Positions 1 through 7,535 of a stretch of DNA of 64,000 nt are shown piece after piece. The DNA is taken from assembly GCF_000332095.2 (NCBI RefSeq), contig NZ_KI913949.1, positions 4,153,882 through 4,217,881 on the forward strand. The letters are read 5' to 3'. The position numbers and the translations under genes were made by a program. This stretch comes from Leptolyngbya sp. PCC 6406. GTDB lineage: Bacteria; Cyanobacteriota; Cyanobacteriia; Phormidesmidales; Phormidesmidaceae. Every line of letters starts with the position of its first letter. Position 1 is the first letter of the stretch. The notes beneath the pieces are model-generated. The model saw only the letters and a list, made by a program, of their open reading frames with translations. It was not told the DNA's origin and did no database searches.

Positions 1-128
1 AGAAGCACTATATTTCGGAGAATTGGTATAAAGGGGCGGGCGGCACTGGGCTGTGCACAGGACTGTATCAGCCCAGCAGCAGTTGACCTAGTGACAGAGA
101 CTCCGCCGCCACCTAAGGCTACGGGGGA

Positions 129-614
129 TTATGGGGCTAGAAGGAGTTCTGGGGGTAGTTCTAGAGAGGCAAAGGGGGAACCGCTCTTCATCACCAAATC
201 GGTCACAGAAACAATACCCAACAGGGTATTACTTTGGATTACCGGAGCCCGTTGAATCCCCGTGTCTGCAAAGATCTGGGCGGCAGCTTGCAGGCTGAGA
301 GAAGGCTCCATCGCGATGCAGGGCTGGCGCATGATGTCATGGACCCTCACCCGCTGAGGATCTAGACCCCGAGCAAAAACTCGGTAGACAATGTCGCGCT
401 CAGTGATGATGCCGTAGGGAGTCTGGTCACTGGGGCGCTCGACAATTAGCGATCGCACGCCATAGTCCTGCATCTGAGCGATAGCCATCGCCACACTGGC
501 ATCGCGGTTAATCATCTGCACCGTCGTTGTCATAACATCAACGACCGTGGCCTCGGCCTTAGCGACCGTCCCTGAAACTGTCTTTGTTGCTGGATGTGCG
601 ATCGCCCTACCCAT
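129..614 (-). CDS. Tandem CBS-domain protein
   Basis: A small soluble protein of two CBS motifs, a module that in known families binds adenosine nucleotides and regulates a partner or acts as an energy sensor. The first motif starts near VVDVM and contains DYGVRSLIV and GIITERDIV; the second starts at VHDIM and contains IQRAPVI and LLGIVSVTDLV. The frame is open back to an ATG at 680, but an ATG at 614 follows an AGGGAGAGG ribosome-binding sequence at good spacing, so I place the start there. No fused catalytic domain is present, so the partner is unknown. It lies downstream of ndhO on the same strand but is separated by about 160 bp. Confidence 0.85.
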   Translation of the reverse strand: MGRAIAHPATKTVSGTVAKAEATVVDVMTTTVQMINRDASVAMAIAQMQDYGVRSLIVERPSDQTPYGIITERDIVYRVFARGLDPQRVRVHDIMRQPCIAMEPSLSLQAAAQIFADTGIQRAPVIQSNTLLGIVSVTDLVMKSGSPFASLELPPELLLAP

Positions 615-774
615 AACCCGACCTCTCCCTATAAATTGCACGTTAAAGTGTGCGCTAAGGCACACCTCTAGTGTCTCCATTCTCGTGAGACAAGGTCAGT
701 CCGTCGGGCTTTTGGGCAAAACTTTGTAGCTTTTGGAGACCTTCCGTCATAGAAAAGCTATCAGTCGTCCAGAC

Positions 775-1005
775 TCAGGAGCCCACATCAAACTTTTCAA
801 GCTGATCAAGCCGTAGCCAAATATTGGGGGTCGGAACGTGGCCAAAGTTCACCAGCGCGTAGTCTGCGCGGGTTTCAACAATCTCACCCCTAGTTTCAAA
901 CAAATAGGGGGGAAAACGATTGTCACTGGCCTTCGCCTCTACGCTATTGGCCAACTTTTCCTGAATCGCCCGGACCAAATCGCCCCGCTTAAATGTGCCC
1001 GCCAT
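775..1005 (-). CDS. ndhO: NAD(P)H-quinone oxidoreductase subunit O
   Basis: Subunit O of the cyanobacterial NDH-1 complex, a peripheral subunit of the thylakoid complex that takes part in respiration and cyclic electron flow around photosystem I. The 76-residue product starts [13 protein letters not shown] and contains the family features [11 protein letters not shown] and [19 protein letters not shown]; the length is normal for the family. It starts 53 bp downstream of the mutM stop codon on the same strand, so the two are probably co-transcribed. Nothing is missing. Confidence 0.93.
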   Translation of the reverse strand: MAGTFKRGDLVRAIQEKLANSVEAKASDNRFPPYLFETRGEIVETRADYALVNFGHVPTPNIWLRLDQLEKFDVGS

Positions 1006-1057
1006 AGTATTCCTTCAGCCCAAGTAAACCGTCATTAATTACTGCATTGTAGAACCT

Positions 1058-1906
1058 TTAGCGCTGGCAACTGGGGCAGTAATGGGCCGATCGTCCCCCT
1101 AATTTGAGGCGCTGAATCGTTGTCCCACAGATACGACAGGGTTCGCCATCACGCCCATAGACCCAGGCCACACCACCATAATTGCCGTTGATACCCTGAA
1201 CATTACGAAAGTCGCTAAAGGTAGTCCCCCCCGCCTCAATACTGTCATGAAGCACCCTACCAATGGCTGCATGGAGTTTGGCTATACGAGGACGCCCTAA
1301 ATGCTTACAGGGGACCTGGGGGCGAATGCCGCTGATAAACAGAGCCTCATCAGCATAAATATTGCCAATCCCCGCCACCAAGGATTGATCCAGCAAGGCA
1401 TTTTTGATGGGGCGCAGCCGATGGCGCGTCGCCTGGTAGAGATAGTCCACAGAAAAGGACTCGCTGAAGGGCTCCGGTCCCAAAGCCGCCATGCCCATCA
1501 TCACCTGCTCCGGCCTTTGTTCCGGGGAAATCCACCACATCCGGCCAAAGGTGCGCTGATCGACAAAGCGCAATTCGCAATTTTCCGGGAAAAACAGCCG
1601 CACCCGACAGTGGCTAGTCACGGGTTCCGTCGCCTTCTCCCAGAGGAGTTGACCCGTCATCCGCAGATGTACCCCCAGCCATCCCGCTGCTATCCCCGCT
1701 ACCGTCTCTAATTCTGCTAGAAGATACTTGCCACGCCGTCCCCAATGGATAACCTGCACGCCCGTCATCCCCGCCAAAAAGCCATCAACTGATTCAGGGT
1801 GGGCAATAGTGCGCGGTAGCAACACCGCTCCCCCCGCTATCGGTTGGTGTAGCGTTGCTTGATTCAGACCTCGACAAACCGTTTCAACTTCTGGAAGTTC
1901 TGGCAC
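1058..1906 (-). CDS. mutM: Formamidopyrimidine-DNA glycosylase (Fpg/MutM)
   Basis: Base-excision repair enzyme that removes oxidised purines such as 8-oxoguanine and cleaves the abasic site. The 282-residue protein begins MPELPEVETVCRGL, so the catalytic N-terminal proline (after Met removal) and the following glutamate are present. The helix-two-turn-helix region has the signature IGNIYADEALF, and the C-terminal zinc finger has four cysteines in CRICG and YCPSC. Length and termini fit the family. It lies between psaE (upstream) and ndhO (downstream) on the same strand. Oxidative DNA repair next to photosystem genes is common in cyanobacteria but does not imply a functional link. Confidence 0.96.
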   Translation of the reverse strand: MPELPEVETVCRGLNQATLHQPIAGGAVLLPRTIAHPESVDGFLAGMTGVQVIHWGRRGKYLLAELETVAGIAAGWLGVHLRMTGQLLWEKATEPVTSHCRVRLFFPENCELRFVDQRTFGRMWWISPEQRPEQVMMGMAALGPEPFSESFSVDYLYQATRHRLRPIKNALLDQSLVAGIGNIYADEALFISGIRPQVPCKHLGRPRIAKLHAAIGRVLHDSIEAGGTTFSDFRNVQGINGNYGGVAWVYGRDGEPCRICGTTIQRLKLGGRSAHYCPSCQR

Positions 1907-1976
1907 ACCTGCAATCGCCTATCGTGCGAAGTTCAATCGTGGAGCCTGTTTTGTCAGGCCATCAGCCAGGGATATA

Positions 1977-2078
1977 TAGCGGTTCCCACTCGGGTTAAGT
2001 ACAGACAAGGGGCTTAAGCCCCTTGTTCGCTGAAGTTTCATCAAGTTGAGGTGCACCTCATACATTAGGGAACCGCTA
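1977..2078 (+). mobile_element. MITE-like element A, copy 1
   Basis: A 102-bp element with inverted ends TAGCGGTTCCC and GGGAACCGCTA, flanked by TA on both sides. Inside are the perfect palindrome CAAGGGGCTTAAGCCCCTTG and a second one, GAGGTGCACCTC. A 102-bp copy lies at 20204-20305 and a shortened copy at 33715-33779. It sits between mutM and psaE and contains no reading frame. The TA duplication is inferred from an empty site elsewhere in the window. Confidence 0.85.
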
Positions 2079-2102
2079 TACCTAATGGTTCACTCACACC
2101 AA

Positions 2103-2136
2103 AAGAAAGGAGCCTAGCTGAGCTAGACTCCCTTCT
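2103..2136 (-). terminator. Probable rho-independent terminator of psaE
   Basis: On the minus strand an 11-bp stem with one mismatch (GGAGTCTAGCT / AGCTAGGCTCC) is followed by a T-rich run (TTTCTTTT), 35-65 bp downstream of the psaE stop codon. Confidence 0.7.
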
Positions 2137-2170
2137 GCAAACCCTATGGGAAGGACTAGACCTTGGGCCT

Positions 2171-2386
2171 CTACTTCTTAGCAGCCTTCTGCTTAGGTGC
2201 TTCCACTTCAACCAGCTCATCCAAAGCAAAGTTGTTGGTGTTCACACCGGAGTAATTGACCTTATCAAAACGTACTACCACGGGATAGCGAATACCGCTT
2301 TGATCCACTGAGGCAACATTGCCAACATCCTGAAACCAGTAGGATTCTTTCCGGAGGATGCGGACCTTAGAACCACGTTGAACCAT
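2171..2386 (-). CDS. psaE: Photosystem I reaction centre subunit IV (PsaE)
   Basis: Stromal-side subunit of photosystem I that stabilises ferredoxin docking and supports cyclic electron flow. The product has 71 residues, begins [17 protein letters not shown] and has the conserved core [21 protein letters not shown]; it is a single SH3-like barrel with no membrane segment. The open frame extends eight codons further upstream, but PsaE proteins start at this methionine. It is monocistronic, with a clear hairpin terminator directly downstream. Confidence 0.97.
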   Translation of the reverse strand: MVQRGSKVRILRKESYWFQDVGNVASVDQSGIRYPVVVRFDKVNYSGVNTNNFALDELVEVEAPKQKAAKK

Positions 2387-2545
2387 GAATAATGCCCTCT
2401 TGAAAGACAAGTTTTAAGGTTAAAGAACTTGTCCAACAGCGTACTACGGATACCTGGGCTTCTGGGGCCACTGGGATTTAAGTTTTATTGCTAAAGACAG
2501 TCCCCAAGGAAAAACAGAAACAAAATGCAATATTCCGCCCAGGGT

Positions 2546-3322
2546 CTACCCTGCCGTGCTAATGGCCGGGGGCAAGTTGGGGAGGTCAGCGGTGGGGGGC
2601 TCAGATGTAGGGCTACCACCAGGGGCTCCGCCCACAGGACGAGCCACTTCAATGCCGTTCTCTTCTAAAATCACCACCGGCTCACTGCCGGGGCGGGTAT
2701 CAATGCGTTTCACCAGAATGCGTCCCCCCGACAGGCGATCGCCTACGCGCACGTAGCGGCTAGTGGGTTCTCCAGGAGCACTGACGATGGCGTAGCGATC
2801 GCCATTGATCTGAACAATCCCAGTGACTGCCACCCCCAGAGCTGTATTGGGCTGGGGTAAGGCAGGGAGGGGGGAAATGGGAATAGCTCCACCGCCCGCT
2901 GTGCCGCCAGGAGAAGCTGTAGTGGTACCCGCTCCCGCTCCCGCCCCTGCTCCTGTGCCCGCGCCCGCGCCTGCACCAGTGCCCGTACCAGCACCTTCTG
3001 GGGGTGGTACCACTCGCGGGGGTGGGGGTACAGCCACAATAGCGAAGGGATCAGAGCGGGTCCGGCTAATATCTCGACGGCGCTCATCAGGGTTAGTAGA
3101 GGAAATCAGTTCGGCGCTGGCAATAACTGCGGCACTGGGTAGTCCAGGCAGCATGGGCTCTTCAAAGGTTTCTCCCGCCTCTGATTCATCTAAAAGCACC
3201 ACTGGCGCATCTTCAACCTCATCTTCGCCTTGGAAGCGACTCAGTAGATTGTCTACAACGCCACACCCGCTGGAGGCTAGCCCCACGCAGGTTATTAGAG
3301 TCAGTACGGTCCAACGGCGCAT
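2546..3322 (-). CDS. Predicted lipoprotein with Ala/Gly/Thr-rich linker
   Basis: A 258-residue exported protein of unknown function. From the methionine at 3322 the sequence is MRRWTVLTLITCVGLASSGC, a basic N-terminus, hydrophobic stretch and lipobox with cysteine 20, so it is probably a lipoprotein. A conserved-looking N-terminal part is followed by a low-complexity linker of repeated GTGAGAGAG-type residues, and then a compact C-terminal region (GVAVTGIVQINGDRYAIVS, SRYVRVGDRLSGGRILVKRID) resembling small beta-rich pilus-assembly or cyanobacterial envelope domains. I do not recognise a named family. The frame extends seven codons further up but the lipobox spacing favours this start. Confidence 0.75.
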   Translation of the reverse strand: MRRWTVLTLITCVGLASSGCGVVDNLLSRFQGEDEVEDAPVVLLDESEAGETFEEPMLPGLPSAAVIASAELISSTNPDERRRDISRTRSDPFAIVAVPPPPRVVPPPEGAGTGTGAGAGAGTGAGAGAGAGTTTASPGGTAGGGAIPISPLPALPQPNTALGVAVTGIVQINGDRYAIVSAPGEPTSRYVRVGDRLSGGRILVKRIDTRPGSEPVVILEENGIEVARPVGGAPGGSPTSEPPTADLPNLPPAISTAG

Positions 3323-3456
3323 GATCAGGATCCCCCGAGCCAAAGGTTCTATAGTGCTATGACGAGCCTGGACCCCAGGTAGTGCCCCGATCCAGGAATT
3401 GTCCTTAATTTCGCCTCAACAATAGCGCATTCCTGAGAGTTGCGATCGCATTTCAA

Positions 3457-3526
3457 CCTTGTCCAAGTCCAGAAGTAGAATTTTCCCGGTGGGGAAACTC
3501 CAGATTTCGAGCTGGACTTGGTATAG
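3457..3526 (+). repeat. Dispersed hairpin repeat B, copy 1
   Basis: About 70 bp beginning CCTTGTCCAAGTCCAG and ending CTGGACTTGGTATAG, so the outer arms (CCAAGTCCAG / CTGGACTTGG) can pair. The reverse complement matches 43195-43263 over nearly its full length. It is noncoding. Confidence 0.75.
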
Positions 3527-3580
3527 ATCAGACTGCCACCGGATAGATCTGTGATTGATAGACCTGGGTTTCCAGAATGC

Positions 3581-3710
3581 TAGGGGCTGTGGACAACCAA
3601 AGCCAGATTTCTGATTATGGGGGGGGTACAGCCCCTAGCTTGATTCCGTAGAGCAGGCGTGGTCATGCTCGCCCCGCAAGGGCTTTGCCGTTAATTGTCC
3701 ACACGCCCTA
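3581..3710 (+). repeat. MITE-like repeat C, copy 1, abutting sigF
   Basis: About 130 bp with imperfect inverted ends TAGGGGCTGTGGACAA and, read inward from the right, TAGGGCGTGTGGACAA (14 of 16 identical). Two reverse-complement copies lie in tandem at 61932-62189. Its right-end TAG supplies the stop codon of the sigma factor gene. No coding content. Confidence 0.75.
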
Positions 3711-4487
3711 AGCATCTTCAACAGATGTCATCAGCAACCGCAGTCGCTTCAAACCCTGCTTAACCCGACGAGAGACAGTCACAGAACTGATGCCTAGGCG
3801 CTCAGCAGTTTCCTTTTGGGTCAGATCTTGGATAAAGACAAACTCCAGAACCTCCCGCGTCCGCTGCTCAAGTTGATAGAGGGCCTGCTGGAGACGAATG
3901 CGGTCTTCTTCCGCCAATTGAAAGCTGCGGTATTTCGGATCGGGCAATAGTTCCCCTAGAGAAGCAGAGCTGTTATCTTCGTCTAGCACTGGCGCATCTA
4001 GGCTCAGGAGAGAGCGATTGCGACTCGCCAGCTTCACCTCTTGCCACTCGGCGACAGAAATTTCAAGGGCAGCAGCCACTTCTAGATCGGTGGGCTGACG
4101 GTGCAATTCAAGTTGTAGCGTGCGAATTGCTTTGTGGGCCTGATGGGCCAAGGATTGCCAGCGACGGGGAATTCGCATGGCGGTGCCGCGATCGCGCAAA
4201 TAATGTTGAATTTCGCCGCGAATGTAGGGAATCGCGAAGGAGCTAAAGGCATAACCTTTACTGAGATCAAAGCGTTCAATGGCCCGAATCAACCCCAGGC
4301 TGCCGACCTGCAACAAATCCTCGTAAGTTTCCCCCGACTGGTAGACCCAACGGTGAGCCTCCCGGCGAACGAGGCCAATATTCATCTGCACTAGGGTATT
4401 TCGTAACCCTGGCCTAGGGCTCTGGTGGTATTGCTGTAGCAGCTCAGCCGTGTCGCCCTTGAGGGATGCGGAAGTCTGAAGGGGCAT
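3708..4487 (-). CDS. sigF: RNA polymerase sigma factor, SigF/SigB type (group 3)
   Basis: A 259-residue alternative sigma factor. Region 2 contains EDLLQVGSLGLIRAIERFD and FSSFAIPYIRGEIQHYLRD, the hallmarks of the SigB/SigF/SigG class. Region 3 follows (residues about 120-170). Region 4 ends with a helix-turn-helix, LTQKETAERLGISSVTVSRR. In cyanobacteria SigF-type factors direct genes for pili, motility and stress responses. The start MPLQTSASLKGD is the only sensible one. The TAG stop lies at the edge of repeat C copy 1, so the last residues (SVEDA) may have been altered by that insertion. No anti-sigma gene is adjacent. Confidence 0.92.
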   Translation of the reverse strand: MPLQTSASLKGDTAELLQQYHQSPRPGLRNTLVQMNIGLVRREAHRWVYQSGETYEDLLQVGSLGLIRAIERFDLSKGYAFSSFAIPYIRGEIQHYLRDRGTAMRIPRRWQSLAHQAHKAIRTLQLELHRQPTDLEVAAALEISVAEWQEVKLASRNRSLLSLDAPVLDEDNSSASLGELLPDPKYRSFQLAEEDRIRLQQALYQLEQRTREVLEFVFIQDLTQKETAERLGISSVTVSRRVKQGLKRLRLLMTSVEDA

Positions 4488-4751
4488 CTTAAAAGTTCCT
4501 GGAAAAACGGATTTATACCTGTAGAACGAAAGAGCCTGAGCATTATCCTGTTACCAACGAGACTGACTGCGGTAGGTAGATACAACCTGCCCCATGGCAA
4601 CAACTCGACACCAATGCAAAAACCTTGCTGAGGACTTTACCCTGCACCCACCCCTAAGAGTAGGGACACAGATCTACCGCTTCAAGGGCGGATTCACGGA
4701 TTCCGGACAGCTTGTGAGGGGTGTGACCCCCTGCGATTCCACGCAACCATT

Positions 4752-5534
4752 TTAACCGGAGATGCGGAGTTCCTTGGCAAAAAGGGCTGAAACCTTTGCC
4801 CAGGCATCGGTAGCGGCGGCAGGATCATAGCTGGCGCGATGATCACAGAAAAAGCCGTGGCGGGCTCCCGGATAGCGAATAATTTGATGGGGCACCTGGT
4901 TTACCTTCAGCGCCGCCTCAATAGCATCCACCTCTGCTAAGGGAATGAGGGCATCCTCGGTACCAAAGAAGCCATAAAGGGTGCCCGTAATCTCGGCGGT
5001 GTGACTCAGGGTTGGAGCACCACCACCGGGCGTGAACTGGGCAATACCCGCACCGTAGAAACTAGCGGTGGCGTGGATCTCCGGCAGGGTCGCGGCCAAG
5101 TAGGCTACATGGCCCCCAAAGCAAAACCCGATACAGCCCACCTTGCCATCCAGGGACAATATCCCCTGACGCAGGTAGGCGATTGCTCCTTGGATATCGC
5201 TCAAAAGTTCTTCAGCAGTGGTGCCCGCTTTATACTGCCGCCCCAAGGCCATCTCTTCATCGCTATAGCCCACCTCGAAGTTCGGGACTTGGCGATGGTA
5301 GATATGGGGCGCGATCGCGATATATCCTTCCTGAGCAATCCGGTTCGCCACCTCCCGAATGTGGGCATTAACCCCAAAGATTTCCTGAATAACCACCACT
5401 GCTGGATAGGAGCCCGCCGCCACAGGTTGGGCTAGGTAGGCAGGGATCTGCGCCGAGACTCCATTCAAAGCCCCACTCTGGAACTCAATAGTGGCGGTTT
5501 GAATGGCCATGGAACCTGGGGAAGACGTGGACAT
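4752..5534 (-). CDS. Dienelactone hydrolase family protein
   Basis: Alpha/beta hydrolase of the dienelactone hydrolase family, about 260 residues from MSTSSPGSMAIQ. The nucleophile elbow is GCIGFCFGGH with the family cysteine, the acid is probably in FFGTEDALIP, and the histidine is in GARHGFFCDHR. The N-terminal core has VVVIQEIFGVNAHIRE, typical of the family. Its substrate cannot be deduced. The frame continues upstream to 5618 but the added residues look noncoding. It is followed upstream by a repeat island and stands alone. Confidence 0.88.
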   Translation of the reverse strand: MSTSSPGSMAIQTATIEFQSGALNGVSAQIPAYLAQPVAAGSYPAVVVIQEIFGVNAHIREVANRIAQEGYIAIAPHIYHRQVPNFEVGYSDEEMALGRQYKAGTTAEELLSDIQGAIAYLRQGILSLDGKVGCIGFCFGGHVAYLAATLPEIHATASFYGAGIAQFTPGGGAPTLSHTAEITGTLYGFFGTEDALIPLAEVDAIEAALKVNQVPHQIIRYPGARHGFFCDHRASYDPAAATDAWAKVSALFAKELRISG

Positions 5535-5621
5535 TTTGTATGAGTGGCAGAAAGGGACACGAAACCAGAGTAGCCGGACAAGGTGTCTAGCAACGTGAAA
5601 CAGAGGAAAGCCTGTCATTCC

Positions 5622-5962
5622 GAGCGCAGGGAGGGATCCTGATCTGGCTGTTAGACCGAGATGCGACGTCCAGAGAAGGCGCTTCGCGTCTACGACTCCG
5701 CTCCGTTACTCCTTTCGGAGTCGCTTCGCGAACAACATGACAATGAGCCCGTCATTCCGAACAGCGGGAGAAATCTTGGTCTTGGCCACTGGAATTAACC
5801 TCAATCTTAGATTTCCCGACGCTGGGTAGGGCGGGTTTTGAGGTTCCCATCCTGGATTTCCCGCCCAACAAGAACTAAACCCGCCCCTACGGGAAATTCA
5901 ATTCAAAACTCCTACCACCTGTCACATCCTGCATTGGGCGCGGAAACCGCGCCCCCTACCGC
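5622..5962 (+). repeat. Composite repeat E, copy 1
   Basis: About 340 bp of noncoding sequence matching 30741-31110 in reverse complement, with small indels. It includes a motif GCTTCGCG...GGAGTCGCTTCGCG capable of pairing, a segment ending in a CCCGCC-rich stretch and the palindromic unit GGGCGCGGAAACCGCGCCC at its right end. A fragment also occurs at 60740-60776. Confidence 0.8.
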
Positions 5963-6320
5963 CCACCCCAACACCGCTCACCCGGCAACAAGGGCAACCA
6001 CAAGGGATTGCTCCTACGGTTCTGTTACCCCCTGCATTGGGCGCGGAAACCGCGCCCCTACGGCGATATCCTGCATTGGGCGCGGAAACCGCACCCCTAC
6101 GGCGATATCCTGCATTGGGCGCGGAAACAGCGCCCCTACGGCGACATCCTGCATTGGGCGCGGAAACAGCGCCCCTACGGCGACATCCTGCATTGGGCGC
6201 GGAAACAGCGCCCCCTACCGCCCACCCCAACACCGCTCACCCGGCAACAAGGGCAACCACAAGGGATTGCCCCTACGGTTCTGTTACCTTCTGCATTGGG
6301 CGCGGAAACCGCGCCCCTAC
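5955..6320 (+). repeat. Tandem array of GGGCGCGG palindromic units
   Basis: Five direct 39-bp units start at 6031, 6070, 6109, 6148 and 6187; each contains CTGCATTGGGCGCGG, AAACCGCGCCCCTAC (or AAACAGCGCC) and a short GGCGATAT or GGCGACAT tail. On both sides is a further copy of the palindrome plus a duplicated segment of about 78 bp (5955-6030 and 6217-6290). The units are contiguous with no variable spacers, so this is not a CRISPR. Long frames through it are repeat artefacts. Confidence 0.85.
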
Positions 6321-6362
6321 GAGACCTGTAACTCAAAACTTAAAACTCAAAACTTAAAATTC

Positions 6363-6420
6363 CTGTCACCATCACCCCAATACCCCATCACCCCATCACC
6401 CCATCACTCCCCCACCCCCC
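6363..6420 (+). repeat. CCCATCACCC simple repeat
   Basis: A C-rich tract with a period of about 9-10 bp (ACCCCATCACCCCATC). A very similar tract follows a copy of the same palindromic repeat at 36920-36990. Confidence 0.7.
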
Positions 6421-6545
6421 ATCTCCCTTTTAAGCAGTCCCTTCAGCAAAAGGAGAGGTACCCTTGAAAGACCGTTACCGTCTTCATGACCGGATTAGCC
6501 CTAATATCGGCGATTCTGGGCCGAAAACTATCTGGAGAGTGTGCT

Positions 6546-7535
6546 GTGCTCAAGTTCCATATCCAGCCCGACAGCGAAATTCCTGCCTCTACGCAACTCT
6601 ATGACCAACTCTGGTTTGCGATCGCGTCCCGGCAGTTCCCACCGGGCTATCGCCTGCCCAGCACCCGCCAACTGGCCATGCAGACAGGGCTCCACCGCAA
6701 CACGGTGAGCAAGGTATATCGTCAACTAGAAGACGCCGGAGTGGTCGAAGCCCAACCCGGTTCTGGAATCTACGTGCGCGCCCAGTCTACGGTTGAAAGC
6801 TCACGACCTTGGCTCGGGTTGTGGGATCAGTTTCCCAAGGCGAGAGAGTTAGTTGAAAACAGTCTGGATGAACTGTTGCGCCAAGGAGCCTCCCTAAACC
6901 AGGCGCGAGAGCTTTTCTTTGCAGAAATTGACTGGCGGCTACGCTGTAGCGCTCGGGTTTTGGTAACAGTTCCCAAGCAAGATCTAGGAGCCGGGGAACT
7001 CATGGTCCGAGAACTAGAGGCAGCTCTACACATTCCTGTCCAGCTTGTGCCCTTAGAGGACTTGGATGTCGTTCTGTCCCAGGCCCGCTCCGGCACAGTG
7101 GTCACCAGCCGCTACTTCCTAGCGGAGGCAGAAGCAGTGGCCGGCCCCAAATCAGTGCGCGTCATCCCCGTAGATATCTACGACTATGGTCGAGAACTGG
7201 AACTACTGAAGGAACTGCCCAATGGTACCTGTCTAGGCATGGTTAGTCTCAGCTCTGGCATTCTGCGAGCAGCGGAAGTAATTGCCTACAGCCTGCGGGG
7301 CGATGGCATTGTCCTGATGACAGCTCAAGCGGAGGACGCCTACAAGCTAAATGCCGTGGTGCGGGGATCTCAGCAAATTGTGGTGTTTGATCAGGCGAGT
7401 CTGCCTGCGGTTAAGCAGGCGATCGCCACCGTACGGGAGGATTTAATCCGTCCACCCCAACTCATTGTCTGCGACAACTACATCGGGGCAAAATCCATCA
7501 ATCTGCTGAAGCGGGAACTGGGCTTGGAGGACTGA
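6546..7535 (+). CDS. GntR-family transcriptional regulator
   Basis: A 329-residue DNA-binding regulator. The N-terminal winged helix contains PASTQLYDQLWFAIASRQFP, GYRLPSTRQLAMQTGLHRNT and VSKVYRQLEDAGVVEAQPGSG, the classic GntR signature. The C-terminal part, about 220 residues, is not an aminotransferase, UTRA or FCD domain that I recognise; cyanobacteria have a family of such regulators with an undefined ligand domain. I place the start at the GTG at 6546 (preceded by GGAG), giving VLKFHIQPDSE, rather than the ATG at 6486. Its last 38 bp overlap the convergent hydrolase gene. Confidence 0.87.
   Translation: MLKFHIQPDSEIPASTQLYDQLWFAIASRQFPPGYRLPSTRQLAMQTGLHRNTVSKVYRQLEDAGVVEAQPGSGIYVRAQSTVESSRPWLGLWDQFPKARELVENSLDELLRQGASLNQARELFFAEIDWRLRCSARVLVTVPKQDLGAGELMVRELEAALHIPVQLVPLEDLDVVLSQARSGTVVTSRYFLAEAEAVAGPKSVRVIPVDIYDYGRELELLKELPNGTCLGMVSLSSGILRAAEVIAYSLRGDGIVLMTAQAEDAYKLNAVVRGSQQIVVFDQASLPAVKQAIATVREDLIRPPQLIVCDNYIGAKSINLLKRELGLED

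Noticed and set aside
1-128. Left edge of the window
   Set aside because: Too short to assign; no gene or repeat recognised.
2823-3362. A 179-residue plus-strand frame
   Set aside because: Antisense shadow of the lipoprotein gene, dominated by PAPAPVPAPA from the low-complexity linker.
5955-6320. Possible CRISPR array
   Set aside because: Units are contiguous and identical without unique spacers.
5838-6467. A 209-residue frame and several overlapping frames on both strands
   Set aside because: All are created by the tandem palindromic repeats, whose 39-bp unit is a multiple of three and so keeps frames open; no ribosome-binding site or protein-like composition.
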